A stretch of DNA of 39,830 nucleotides from contig NZ_JAMOHV010000019.1 of assembly GCF_024448505.1 (NCBI RefSeq), positions 1 to 39,830 on the forward strand. The letters run 5' to 3'. The stretch's first letter is position 1. Every line of letters begins with the position of its first letter. This stretch comes from Stutzerimonas degradans. Lineage in GTDB: Bacteria; Pseudomonadota; Gammaproteobacteria; Pseudomonadales; Pseudomonadaceae. The notes below the pieces were generated by a model. The model made no database searches, was not told the origin of the DNA, and saw only the letters and a list, made by a program, of their open reading frames with translations. This document shows, one piece after another, positions 1 through 7,899 of the stretch. Made by a program: the position numbers and the translations under genes.

Positions 1-801
1 GTCGCCGTCGGCGTCCTGCATGGTGTAGGTGAAGGTTTCGGTGAGGGTTTCGCCCTCGTCCAGGCCCTGTACGGCCGGCAGGCTGCTGTTAAGCGCATAG
101 CTGTAGGTACCGTCGGCATTGAGAACCAGCTGACCGAAGGTGCCGGCGACGGTACCGACCGAAACGACGCGGATACCGCCATCGCTGCCCGGTTGGTCGT
201 TGCTCAGCACATTGCCTGCGATGCTCGGTGTGTCCTCGCTGATCTGTGTCAGGTCATCGACAGCGAGGGGAATGCCATCCGCCGGCTCCGGCGTTTCCTC
301 GAGCGGTGCTACTTCCAGATCGGGAAACTCCGGGATGCCGCCCAGGCCCCGGGTGGGGAAACCGATAGTGGGGTCGATAGCGCCACCGACTTCATTCAGC
401 AGCACGAAGGAATTACCGCCGCCGGCGCCGCCCGCGCCGCCAGCTGCCGGACCGGCGGCCGTGGCCGGAGCGACCAGAGTCGGGTCTTCACCGGCCGCGA
501 TGGCGCGCTGCAGAGCCTCGACGTCAGCCAATTCGGTGGCCGACGTGATCGGCGGTGCCGCCTGGGTACCGCCCTCGGCAGCGACTAGCAGTTGCTCGTC
601 GAGCAGCAGGTCGGATTCACGCCCCAGCATCAGCTCGCCAGCTCCGACCAGGTCGATATCCACCGCCCCGCCTGCGCTGGTTATCACCCGCTCGCCGGCA
701 TACAGGCGATCGCCTTCGATAAGCAACCGGCGTACGCCGTCCTCACCGACCGCGAAAGCCTCACCCACAACCTGCCTGACGGTACCGATCAACTTGGCCA
801 T
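1..801 (-). CDS. lapA: LapA-type giant adhesin, N-terminal part (runs off the window)
   Basis: Partial gene: 267 codons are readable from an ATG at 801 (Shine-Dalgarno GGAGG just upstream) to the window edge with no stop. Residues 1-110 resemble the retention module of LapA-type adhesins, which folds in the periplasm and anchors the protein in its TolC-like pore. A TAAG motif at residues 114-117 matches the di-alanine site cut by the LapG protease in Pseudomonas LapA. A Gly-rich linker follows (119-129), then SFVLL and DPTIGFPTRGLGG, typical of this family. From about residue 178 a VCBS/cadherin-like repeat begins (ISEDTPSIAGNVLSND, then GTYSYAL and DADGD). The protein should be exported by the divergent lapE-lapB-lapC products and released when c-di-GMP falls. 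LapD and LapG are not in the window. The identity is inferred from module architecture; the symbol is by family resemblance. Confidence 0.9.
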   Translation of the reverse strand, partial: MAKLIGTVRQVVGEAFAVGEDGVRRLLIEGDRLYAGERVITSAGGAVDIDLVGAGELMLGRESDLLLDEQLLVAAEGGTQAAPPITSATELADVEALQRAIAAGEDPTLVAPATAAGPAAGGAGGAGGGNSFVLLNEVGGAIDPTIGFPTRGLGGIPEFPDLEVAPLEETPEPADGIPLAVDDLTQISEDTPSIAGNVLSNDQPGSDGGIRVVSVGTVAGTFGQLVLNADGTYSYALNSSLPAVQGLDEGETLTETFTYTMQDADGD

Positions 802-870
802 GTTTTCCTCCGAATCGCCTCTGCGACGAACGCCATACTGCAATAGCGCAGTAGTGGCGTTCTGCTTTTA

Positions 871-887
871 AATTGAACCAATCAATT
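871..887. promoter_or_regulatory. Inverted repeat AATTGA-N5-TCAATT, possible regulator site
   Basis: A perfect 6-bp inverted repeat with a 5-base spacer lies about 70 bases upstream of the adhesin start. Its half-sites (TTGA/TCAA in an AT-rich setting) are loosely like FleQ boxes described upstream of biofilm genes in Pseudomonas, but the spacing is not identical. Assignment to a regulator is speculative. Confidence 0.35.
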
Positions 888-1021
888 AATAAATGCTATT
901 TCTGAAACATCTTCGCAGATTAACGACTACCTCGATTTAAACGAATTCAATTAATACCGTAGCACCGGTTTTCATGCTTTCACGCTATCTCCAAAAGAAA
1001 TCCCGACAATGACTCAGATCA

Positions 1022-1055
1022 ATGCATGCCCCGTTTTACGGGGGCTAGGATGCAT
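1022..1055. repeat. Nested inverted repeat in the lap control region
   Basis: Two ATGCAT hexamers (1022-1027 and 1050-1055) flank a CCCCG/CGGGG hairpin (1029-1033 and 1039-1043, loop TTTTA). The element sits amid AT-rich DNA. The T8 run starts 18 bases downstream on the plus strand, too far for a standard terminator. It may be an operator or a folded leader. Confidence 0.4.
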
Positions 1056-1227
1056 ATCAAATTGCTATCAGAATTTTTTTTATAGGAAAATTTTTCATAA
1101 CCAAACCTTCTTTCGCTCCGCATATACTGAAATCAGGAATGTGGAATTAATCACAAAACAAAACAACGATCGATAGTTACAAGTTATCGATCATCTGCTT
1201 CATTACTCAACAGGTAGGGCTCGAAAA

Positions 1228-2580
1228 ATGCGTAGACTGACCCCCCTCTGGAGCGCGATGCTGATTGCTATGGCCTGTTCCGAGTCGCAGGCCATGAATC
1301 TCACGGAAGCCATTCAGAGCACGCTGACCAATCACCCCGAGCTACGCGCGGACATCAACAGCCGGCTGACGGCTGATGAACAGGCGAAGATGGCCAAGGG
1401 CGGCTACCTGCCGACCGTCGACATGCTGCTGGGCTACGGCCGGGAGAACACCGACAGCCCGAGCACACGCATCGGCGGCGATCACTCCGAAACACTCAAC
1501 GCGCGTAACGCGGAGCTGCGTCTGCGCCAGATGCTGTTCGACGGTTTCAACACGCCGAATGAAGTCGATCGCACCGAGGCCGTCGTCAACGCGCGCGCCT
1601 ATCAGGTGCTGGGAACCACGGAAAGCCTGGCGCTGCGCACCGTTCAGGTTTACCTGGATGTACTCAAGCGCCGCGAGATGGTGGCGCTGGCCGAGAACAA
1701 CCTGAAAACGCACCTGCGAATCAACGATCAGATCGGCCTGCGCCGTCAGCGCGGCGTCGGCAGTAGCGCCGACTCCGACCAGTCCGAGGCCCGTCGCGCG
1801 CTGGCCGAGAACAACCTGTATACCGAACAGGTCAACCTCGCCGACGCCGAAGCCAACTTCATCAGCGTGGTCGGTCGCATGCCCGATGAGCTGGAAGCGC
1901 CTCCATCGCTGCGTGGCGAGATGCCGGGCAATGTGCTGGAAGCCAGGCAGCGGGTGGTCGAGAACAACCCCTACCTGAAATCCGCGCAGGCCGATGTCCA
2001 GGCCGCGGAGAAACAGTACGAGATCGCCAAGTCGCCGTTCTATCCGCGCTTCGATGTCGAGCTGGCGACGATGGCCAACGACAACATCAGCGGCGAGGAA
2101 GGCCACTACAACAAGTGGCGGGCCGCCGTGGTGATGAACTACAACCTGTTCAACGGCAATCGCGACAAGGCCCGTCTGCGTGCCACCTCGCACCAGATCA
2201 ACCAGGCCATGGACATCCGCAACAACGCCCTGCGCCAGTTGAACGAGAACCTCTCGCTGGCGTGGAACGCGATGGAAAACGCCCGCCTGCAAACGCCCAA
2301 GGCACGCGAGTACGCCGACTACACCAGCAACGTCCGCCAGGCCTACCAGCAGCAATTCGGCCTCGGGCAGCGCACGCTGCTCGACCTGCTGGACAGCGAA
2401 AACGAGCTGTTCACCGCCAACCGTCGCTACACCGACGTGCGCTACACCGAGGAGTACTCGATGTACCGCGTGGTCGCCGCGATGGGTGATCTGCTGCGGA
2501 TGAAGAACGTCGTGGCTCCAACCGAAGCCACCGCGCTCACGGAAGTGAGAAGCGAGGCGCAACTGCCTGATCTGCGCTGA
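1228..2580 (+). CDS. lapE: TolC-family outer membrane protein of the adhesin type I secretion system
   Basis: A 450-residue protein of the TolC/AggA outer membrane efflux family, the usual length for LapE. The first 22 residues form a signal peptide ending SQA. The body shows the family pattern of two similar halves: NLTEAIQSTLTNHPELRAD near the start, LRQMLFDGFNTPNEVDR, and YNLFNGNRDKARLRATSHQ in the second half, with long helical stretches rich in Gln, Asn and Ala. It should form the trimeric tunnel through which the adhesin passes and in which the retention module is held. It is the first gene of a three-gene operon with the exporter and adaptor, divergent from the adhesin. The ATG is preceded by a modest AGGTAGGG site. 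The family call is firm; the LapE role rests on the neighbours. Confidence 0.92.
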   Translation: MRRLTPLWSAMLIAMACSESQAMNLTEAIQSTLTNHPELRADINSRLTADEQAKMAKGGYLPTVDMLLGYGRENTDSPSTRIGGDHSETLNARNAELRLRQMLFDGFNTPNEVDRTEAVVNARAYQVLGTTESLALRTVQVYLDVLKRREMVALAENNLKTHLRINDQIGLRRQRGVGSSADSDQSEARRALAENNLYTEQVNLADAEANFISVVGRMPDELEAPPSLRGEMPGNVLEARQRVVENNPYLKSAQADVQAAEKQYEIAKSPFYPRFDVELATMANDNISGEEGHYNKWRAAVVMNYNLFNGNRDKARLRATSHQINQAMDIRNNALRQLNENLSLAWNAMENARLQTPKAREYADYTSNVRQAYQQQFGLGQRTLLDLLDSENELFTANRRYTDVRYTEEYSMYRVVAAMGDLLRMKNVVAPTEATALTEVRSEAQLPDLR

Positions 2581-2602
2581 TCGTTCGACTGGAGTACGCA
2601 AC

Positions 2603-4762
2603 TTGACCACGATGGAGCGGGTAGCACCTTCGGCCGATCCGCGGCTCAGTCATGACGATCCGTTGCTGGATGGCCTACTGATCCTGTGTCGGCAACACGG
2701 TTGCGTCGCCAGCCGCGCCAGCCTCAGCGCTGGTTTGCCGATGCCCGAGCAGCGCCTGTCGGCGGCCCTGCTACCCCGCGCCGCGGCGCGCGCGGGGTTG
2801 CAGGGGCGCGTGCTAAAGCGCGAACTGACGGCAATCAATCCACTTAACCTGCCGGTGCTGCTGCTACTGCGTGACGGCACCAGCGCCGTGCTCAGCAAGT
2901 GGGGCGACAACGGCAAGGCGCTGATCCTGCCGTGCGAGGCCGACGGCGGCGAGGAATGGGTCGACGTCGCCGCCCTGCAGGCCGAGTACGGCGGCTATGC
3001 GTTCTTCGCCCGCCCGCAACATGAACTCGAAGAGGCGCGCAGCCCGCTACTGCCGCGGGTGCACGCATGGTTTCGCGATACGCTCAAGCTGTCACGCTGG
3101 CTGTATGCCGATGCGATGCTGGCATCGCTGCTGATCAACGTGCTCGGCCTGATGGTGCCGCTGTTCGTCATGCAGACCTACGACCGGGTGGTGCCCAACC
3201 AGGCCACCGCCACGCTCTGGGTACTGGCGATCGGCCTGTTCATCGGCACTTCGTTCGAGCTGCTGCTGCGCGTGCTGCGCGCGCATCTGCTGGATACCGC
3301 CGGCAAGAAGACCGACATGGTGCTCTCGGCCACGCTGTTCGAGCGCATCACCGGCATGAACATGAGCGCCCGCCCGGCCACCGTCGGCGGCTTCGCGCAG
3401 AGCATTCATGACTTCCAGGGGCTGCGAGACTTCCTCACCGCGGTCACGCTGACGAGCCTGATCGACCTGCCCTTTGCCCTACTGATCATCCTGGTGATCG
3501 GCCTGATCGGCGGCTGGCTGGTGGTGATCCCGCTGCTCGCCTTCCCAATCACCGCGCTGTTCGCCTTCATCATCCAGACACGCCTGCGCGACACCGTGCG
3601 CCGCAGCCTGACGCTGGCGGCCGAACGTCAGGCGCTGCTGGTGGAAACCCTCGGCGGACTGGAAACCCTGAAAGCCTGCGGGGCCGAAAGCGAGCGCCAG
3701 CACCGCTGGGAAGCCACCCACGGCGCGCTCACCCGACTGGACAGCGATGCCCGCCTGCTGTCGGCGGTGGCCATCAACGGCACGCTGTTTCTGCAGCAGT
3801 TCGCCGGCATGGCGACCATCGTCGGCGGCGTGTACCTGATCATCGCCGGCCAGCTCAGCGTCGGTGCGCTGGTCGCCTGCTACATGCTCGGCAGCCGCGT
3901 GCTGTCGCCGCTCGGGCAGATCGCCAGCCTGATCACTCGTCTGCAGCAGGCGCGGCTGACCATGAAGAGCACCGATGCGCTGATGGCCCTGCCGCAGGAG
4001 CGCAGGGACAAGCAGCGGCCGCTGGAGCGCACCCGCCTCAAGGGCGCGCTGGATATCCAGCAGCTCAACTTCACCTATCCCGGCTTGGACACGCCGTCGC
4101 TGCGTGGCATCAACCTGCGCATCGCCCCCGGCGAGCGGGTCGCGATCATCGGCCGCAGCGGTTCGGGCAAGAGCACGCTGGCGCGTCTGATCATGGGTCT
4201 GCATACGCCCACCGAGGGGCAGATCCTGCTCGACGGACTGGACCTGCGGCAGATCGATGTCGCCGACCTGCGCAGCCAGATCGGCTATGTCTCCCACGAC
4301 ATGCCCCTGCTGGCCGGCAGCCTGCGCGACAACCTCACGCTCGGCGCGCATTACGTCAGCGACGAACGCATGCTCGAGGTTGCCCAACTGACCGGCGCGC
4401 ACGAACTGGCGCGCCAGCATCCGCTGGGTTTCGACCGCCCGGTGGGCGAGCGCGGACAGCTGCTTTCCGGCGGCCAGCGGCAGATGGTGCTGATGGCACG
4501 CGCGCTGCTGCTCGATCCGCCGATTCTGCTGTTCGACGAGCCGACCAGCGCGCTGGACAACAGCACCGAAGATACCCTGCGCCAGCACCTGCAGGCCTGG
4601 GCGAACGGCAAGACGCTGCTGCTGATCACCCACCGCATGTCCATGCTGAGCCTGGTCGAGCGGCTGGTCGTGCTGGACCACGGCCGCGTGGTCGCCGATG
4701 GCCCCAAGGCGGCGGTGATCGAGGCGCTGCGCAAAGGCCATATCGGTCAGGCGTCGGTATGA
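2603..4762 (+). CDS. lapB: LapB-like type I secretion ABC exporter (permease/ATPase)
   Basis: A 719-residue half-transporter that powers export of the adhesin. Residues 1-150 are a C39-peptidase-like domain that appears degenerate, as in RTX/Lap exporters, and would dock the substrate rather than cut it. Residues about 160-440 are the membrane domain (for example LINVLGLMVPLFVMQTYDRV). The nucleotide-binding domain has Walker A GRSGSGKS at 517-524, signature LSGGQ at 621-625, and Walker B ILLFDEP around 641-647 followed by TSALD; ITHR gives the switch His. I start it at TTG 2603 because GGAG at 2591-2594 is 8 bases upstream. The ATG at 2612 would be 17 bases away. It follows lapE by 22 bases. 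It should pair with LapC and LapE. Confidence 0.94.
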   Translation: MTTMERVAPSADPRLSHDDPLLDGLLILCRQHGCVASRASLSAGLPMPEQRLSAALLPRAAARAGLQGRVLKRELTAINPLNLPVLLLLRDGTSAVLSKWGDNGKALILPCEADGGEEWVDVAALQAEYGGYAFFARPQHELEEARSPLLPRVHAWFRDTLKLSRWLYADAMLASLLINVLGLMVPLFVMQTYDRVVPNQATATLWVLAIGLFIGTSFELLLRVLRAHLLDTAGKKTDMVLSATLFERITGMNMSARPATVGGFAQSIHDFQGLRDFLTAVTLTSLIDLPFALLIILVIGLIGGWLVVIPLLAFPITALFAFIIQTRLRDTVRRSLTLAAERQALLVETLGGLETLKACGAESERQHRWEATHGALTRLDSDARLLSAVAINGTLFLQQFAGMATIVGGVYLIIAGQLSVGALVACYMLGSRVLSPLGQIASLITRLQQARLTMKSTDALMALPQERRDKQRPLERTRLKGALDIQQLNFTYPGLDTPSLRGINLRIAPGERVAIIGRSGSGKSTLARLIMGLHTPTEGQILLDGLDLRQIDVADLRSQIGYVSHDMPLLAGSLRDNLTLGAHYVSDERMLEVAQLTGAHELARQHPLGFDRPVGERGQLLSGGQRQMVLMARALLLDPPILLFDEPTSALDNSTEDTLRQHLQAWANGKTLLLITHRMSMLSLVERLVVLDHGRVVADGPKAAVIEALRKGHIGQASV

Positions 4763-4811
4763 CGGTCTGTGCCATGCGGTATCTCCGTGCCCTGTCTGCG
4801 GGAGTTTTGGC

Positions 4812-6164
4812 ATGAGATTCTTTCCCTGGGTCTATTTCCCCGGCGCCGCGCGAACGCGGCAGGACGCCGAGTTCATGCCGGCGCTACAGGGCGCCATCCT
4901 CGAGGATTCGCCGTGGATCAGCCGGCTGACGGTATGGCTGGTGGCATTGCTGATCGCCGCGGGGCTGACCTGGGCGCATTTCGCCGTGCTCGACGAAGTC
5001 ACCACCGGCGAGGGCAAGGCCATTCCGTCGAGCAAGGTGCAGACGATCCAGAACCTCGAAGGCGGCATCGTCGCGGAAATCTTCGTGCGCGAGGGTCAGG
5101 TGGTGAACAAGGGCGACATGCTGCTGCGCCTGGACGACACCCGTTTCCTCTCCAATCAGGAGGAGTCCGAAGTCGAGCGCCTCGCCCTGCAGGCGCATGT
5201 CGAGCGGCTCACCGCGGAGGCCGAAGGCACGCCACTGGTGCTCTCGGAGGCGATCACCCGCGCTCAGCCACAGCTGGCCGAGGATCAGATGGCGCTCTAT
5301 CAGTCGCGCCAGCAGCGCCTGCAGAGCGAGCAAAGCATCCTGCGCGAGCAACTGGCGCAGAAGCAGCAGGAAGTGGCGGAGTTTCGCTCCAAGCAGCAGC
5401 AGTTCCGCGCCAGCCTCGGGCTGATCCAGCAGGAACTGAACATGTCCAGCCCGCTGGTTGCGGCCGGTGCGGTATCGGAAGTGGAAATCCTGCGTCTGCG
5501 CCGCAGCATGGTGGACGTACGCGGCGCGCTGGATGCCACCACCCTCGCCCTGCCGCGCGCCGAGGCGGCCACCAAGGAAATCCAGAGCCGCATCGAGCAG
5601 TCCGAGCTGGCCTTCCGTGCCGAGGCCTTCAAGGAACTGAACGAGGCGCGCACGCACCTGCAGAAGATCACCGCCACCAGCGTGGCGATTCAGGACCGCG
5701 TCAGCCGCACCTCCGTCGTCTCGCCGGTGCATGGCGTCATCAAGCAGCTGAACGTAAATACCATCGGCGGCGTGGTGCAGCCGGGCAGCAACCTGCTGGA
5801 GATCGTCCCGCTGGAAGACAACCTGCTGATCGAAGCGCGCGTACGCCCGCAGGACATCGCCTTCCTGCATCCGGGCCAGCGCGCGATGGTGAAGTTCAGC
5901 GCCTATGACTACACCATCTACGGCGGCCTGAAGGCGAATCTGGAGCTGATCAGCGCCGACACCATCACCGACCGCGAAGGTCGCAGCTTCTACCTGATCC
6001 AGGTGCGCACCGAGAAGAACTTCCTGGGTTCGCCCGAACATCCACTGGTCATCATTCCCGGCATGGTCGCCACGGTGGACATCATCACCGGGCAGAAGAG
6101 CGTGCTCGACTACATGCTCAAGCCGGTGCTCAAGGCCCGTTACGAGGCGCTACGCGAGCGCTAA
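4812..6164 (+). CDS. lapC: HlyD-family membrane fusion protein (LapC-like adaptor)
   Basis: A 450-residue periplasmic adaptor linking the ABC exporter to the TolC-like pore. One N-terminal membrane helix (about residues 36-57, ISRLTVWLVALLIAAGLTW) is followed by a lipoyl/barrel-sandwich half (IQNLEGGIVAEIFVREGQVV), a long coiled-coil hairpin rich in Gln and Glu (about 120-285), and the second lipoyl half with the HlyD signature region (VVSPVHGVIKQLNVNTIGGV). A beta-barrel C-terminus ends GMVATVDIITGQKSVLDY. The ATG at 4812 has GGGAG about 8 bases upstream, and the gene is 49 bases after lapB. The length and signature are normal for type I secretion adaptors, and the operon position makes the partner assignment secure. 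Confidence 0.93.
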   Translation: MRFFPWVYFPGAARTRQDAEFMPALQGAILEDSPWISRLTVWLVALLIAAGLTWAHFAVLDEVTTGEGKAIPSSKVQTIQNLEGGIVAEIFVREGQVVNKGDMLLRLDDTRFLSNQEESEVERLALQAHVERLTAEAEGTPLVLSEAITRAQPQLAEDQMALYQSRQQRLQSEQSILREQLAQKQQEVAEFRSKQQQFRASLGLIQQELNMSSPLVAAGAVSEVEILRLRRSMVDVRGALDATTLALPRAEAATKEIQSRIEQSELAFRAEAFKELNEARTHLQKITATSVAIQDRVSRTSVVSPVHGVIKQLNVNTIGGVVQPGSNLLEIVPLEDNLLIEARVRPQDIAFLHPGQRAMVKFSAYDYTIYGGLKANLELISADTITDREGRSFYLIQVRTEKNFLGSPEHPLVIIPGMVATVDIITGQKSVLDYMLKPVLKARYEALRER

Positions 6165-6199
6165 CCGGTTGTTGAAAGGGCGAGGCAGCTTATGCACCA

Positions 6200-6217
6200 A
6201 CAGCCTCACAAGGCTGT
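6200..6217. other. Hairpin at the convergent lapC/tapT junction
   Basis: ACAGCC and GGCTGT form a perfect 6-bp stem with a 6-base loop, overlapping the tapT stop by one base and lying 36 bases past lapC. It has no T tract, so it is at most a weak or Rho-assisted end for either gene. Confidence 0.3.
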
Positions 6218-6798
6218 CAGCGCTCGTGGTTGCGGCGATAGACCTCCTCGCCCATCGCGGCAATCTGCCCTTCGATCAACGCGTCGAACGGCCGCAACAG
6301 CGCCTCGAAACGCGTGGTGCTCTCCAGCCCGTTCAGCGCAAAGGCCACTGCCTCGACGGTCGACAGCGCATCGGCCGCCGGCGCCTTGCGCAGGCGATAG
6401 CGCGACGGCTGTCCAGGCGGCAGCGCCACTCGCGGCAGGGCCGCCAGCCAGGGATTCACATGCAGCAGCTTGCGCGCCTTGCGCCAGGTGCCGTCCGGCA
6501 CGACGAGGCGCACCGGCTCCGCGCGGCCGGCCAGGCTGCCCAGCTCAAGCGCATCCTCGCCGGGAAACAGCAGATAGGTGGGACGGCCATCGCCGCACGG
6601 CTCTTCGAAGTGTTCGCCGACGAGCAACTGCGCATTACGCAGACCGAGCGCCGCCAGCCGCGCGGTATTGAGCGCGTGCCCGGCCTCGCTCGAGTGCTGC
6701 AGGATCAGCACGTGCGTTCGGCTCTCGAGCGACGGAATCAGCGCACACAGGCACTGCATCTGGGGGCGCTGGCAGCGCGGGCAGCGGGGTCGGGACAT
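6217..6798 (-). CDS. tapT: tRNA-uridine aminocarboxypropyltransferase (DTW domain, TapT type)
   Basis: A 193-residue DTW-domain protein. The family transfers the 3-amino-3-carboxypropyl group of S-adenosylmethionine to uridine in tRNA (acp3U47 in E. coli TapT/YfiP). The N-terminus has a zinc-ribbon-like set of Cys (C6, C9, C16, C18). The DTW-type motif is PDGTW at 101-105, followed by RKARKL. The conserved YRLRK (134-138) and LSTVEA (145-150) segments are present, and the length is typical. It converges on lapC and is divergent from the glutathione transferase gene 87 bases away. It acts in the cytoplasm on tRNA and shows no functional link with its neighbours. Confidence 0.88.
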   Translation of the reverse strand: MSRPRCPRCQRPQMQCLCALIPSLESRTHVLILQHSSEAGHALNTARLAALGLRNAQLLVGEHFEEPCGDGRPTYLLFPGEDALELGSLAGRAEPVRLVVPDGTWRKARKLLHVNPWLAALPRVALPPGQPSRYRLRKAPAADALSTVEAVAFALNGLESTTRFEALLRPFDALIEGQIAAMGEEVYRRNHER

Positions 6799-6885
6799 GG
6801 CTTCACCTCGGCGGCGCAGTCTGCCATAGCGAGCCGATCGGCGCAGGCCGTCTATGCTTGCCGCGGGCCGTCACGAGGAAACACC

Positions 6886-7563
6886 ATGATCACCGTCCAT
6901 CATCTGGAGCATTCCCGCTCGCACCGCGTTCTGTGGCTACTGGAAGAGCTGGAACTGCTCTACGAAGTCGAACGCTACGCGCGCGACCCGAAGACCATGC
7001 TCGCTCCGCCGGAGCTGAAGGCCGTTCATCCGCTCGGCAAATCGCCGGTGGTGACGGACGGTGAGCTGACGCTCGCCGAATCGGCGGCGATCCTCGAATA
7101 CCTGCTGGAGCGCTACGGCAATGGCCGCCTGATGCCACCCAGCGGCAGCGCCGAGCACCTGCGCTTTCGCTACTGGATGCACTATGCCGAAGGCTCGGCG
7201 ATGCCACCGCTGCTGCTCAAGCTGGTTTTCGACCGGATCGCCGAGGGGCCGCTACCGTTCTTCGTGCGGCCGGTGGCGCGCGCCATCGCCAAAGGCGCGC
7301 AATCGGCCTTCATCGGGCCGCAGCTGAAAACGCATCTGGATCACATGGAAGCGGCGCTGGAACAGACGAAGTGGTTTGCCGGCGATGCGTTCAGCGCCGC
7401 CGACATTCAGATGAGTTTTCCGCTAGAGGCGGCGCAGGCCCGCGCCGGCCTGGACGCAAGCCGTCCACGTCTGATGGATTTTCTCCAGCGCATCCGCCAA
7501 CGCCCGGCTTACCAGCGTGCCACCGAACGAGGCGGACCGGCGCAACCGCAACGGCAGGGCTGA
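6886..7563 (+). CDS. Glutathione S-transferase family protein
   Basis: A 225-residue cytosolic GST. The N-terminal thioredoxin-like domain (1-80) has HSRSHRVLWLLEEL, with a Ser around residue 10-12 as candidate catalytic residue, the cis-Pro loop GKSPV (51-55) and the glutathione-contacting ES pair (65-66) in LAESAAILEYLLERYG. The all-helical C-terminal domain follows (about 95-210), with FSAADIQMSF near its end. The ATG at 6886 is chosen because GAGGAAA lies just upstream and the fold begins there; the frame stays open much further upstream but that stretch is antisense to tapT. Substrate unknown; detoxification is the default guess. Confidence 0.88.
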   Translation: MITVHHLEHSRSHRVLWLLEELELLYEVERYARDPKTMLAPPELKAVHPLGKSPVVTDGELTLAESAAILEYLLERYGNGRLMPPSGSAEHLRFRYWMHYAEGSAMPPLLLKLVFDRIAEGPLPFFVRPVARAIAKGAQSAFIGPQLKTHLDHMEAALEQTKWFAGDAFSAADIQMSFPLEAAQARAGLDASRPRLMDFLQRIRQRPAYQRATERGGPAQPQRQG

Positions 7564-7579
7564 CGATTGCGCTATCGGC

Positions 7580-7705
7580 TTACCGGCGCCGTTGTGCGGC
7601 GGGGTCGCGTTCCGCGCGGATGGGGATGGGCTGCATGCGCGGCGGCTCGACCAGCCCGAGCGTAACAGCCAGCTTCCAGCACATTTCTCTGAGCCTTGCT
7701 TTCAT
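7580..7705 (-). CDS. Small basic protein of 41 residues, unknown function
   Basis: A 41-residue ORF starting at ATG 7705 with an ideal AGGAGG site 7 bases upstream (minus strand). This is the main reason to accept it. A longer reading upstream in the same frame lacks such a site. The product has a short amphipathic, partly hydrophobic stretch (REMCWKLAVTLGLVEPP) and a basic Arg-rich tail ending AAQRRR. I do not recognise the family. It sits between the convergent GST gene and aceK. It could be a membrane-associated or nucleic-acid-binding microprotein, but no function can be assigned. Confidence 0.6.
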   Translation of the reverse strand: MKARLREMCWKLAVTLGLVEPPRMQPIPIRAERDPAAQRRR

Positions 7706-7899
7706 GGTCGAACCCTCCTGCTTGATAACGGGCCACATCGGAGCCATGCCGGCTTCATCAACAGCGTAATCCAACTCGGGGCCAATTGCCCGCCTCGTAA
7801 CGCAAGCGGTGCTCCTCGGCCACGCATGAGCCGCGCCTCCTGCTAGTTGCGACCGCCGCCCGTGCGCAGGCGTTCAAAGATCGCTCGCCGGCACGCGCC

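Larger units (their letters stand above)
802..1227. promoter_or_regulatory. AT-rich divergent control region between adhesin and secretion operon
   Basis: This 426-base gap separates the adhesin (minus) from lapE (plus) and is far richer in A+T than its neighbours. It holds two inverted repeats (871-887 and 1022-1055), a run of eight T at 1074-1081 and a possible -10 element TATACT at 1123-1128 facing lapE, for which I see no good -35. Both transcripts probably start here with long leaders. No coding sequence was seen. In Pseudomonas, lap promoters respond to FleQ and c-di-GMP; whether that holds here is inference. Confidence 0.6.

Noticed and set aside
140..871. Plus-strand 243-codon frame across the adhesin gene
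   Set aside because: Ser/Pro/Ala-rich antisense of the LapA N-terminal module, which has a good start, ribosome site and family motifs.
1029..1081. Possible intrinsic terminator (CCCCG hairpin and T8 run) in the lap control region
   Set aside because: The T run begins 30 bases after the inner stem and 18 bases after the outer repeat, too far for an intrinsic terminator.
1342..2610. Long minus-strand open frame (422 codons) opposite lapE
   Set aside because: Antisense shadow of a high-GC gene; composition is Val/Gln/His/Arg-rich with no domain, and the plus strand encodes a clear TolC-family protein.
3479..4813. Long minus-strand open frame opposite lapB
   Set aside because: Low-complexity Gln/Ala/Arg-rich translation antisense to a fully motif-supported ABC exporter.
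4769..5908. Plus-strand 379-codon frame overlapping lapC
   Set aside because: Arg/Gly/Ala-rich out-of-frame reading of the HlyD-family gene; no domain and no ribosome site.
6169..6885. Upstream extension of the glutathione transferase frame
   Set aside because: Lies antisense to tapT and lacks a ribosome site; the GST fold begins at 6886.
7517..7846. Plus-strand frames between the GST gene and aceK
   Set aside because: No ribosome site or domain; the same stretch holds the better-supported 41-residue ORF on the other strand.
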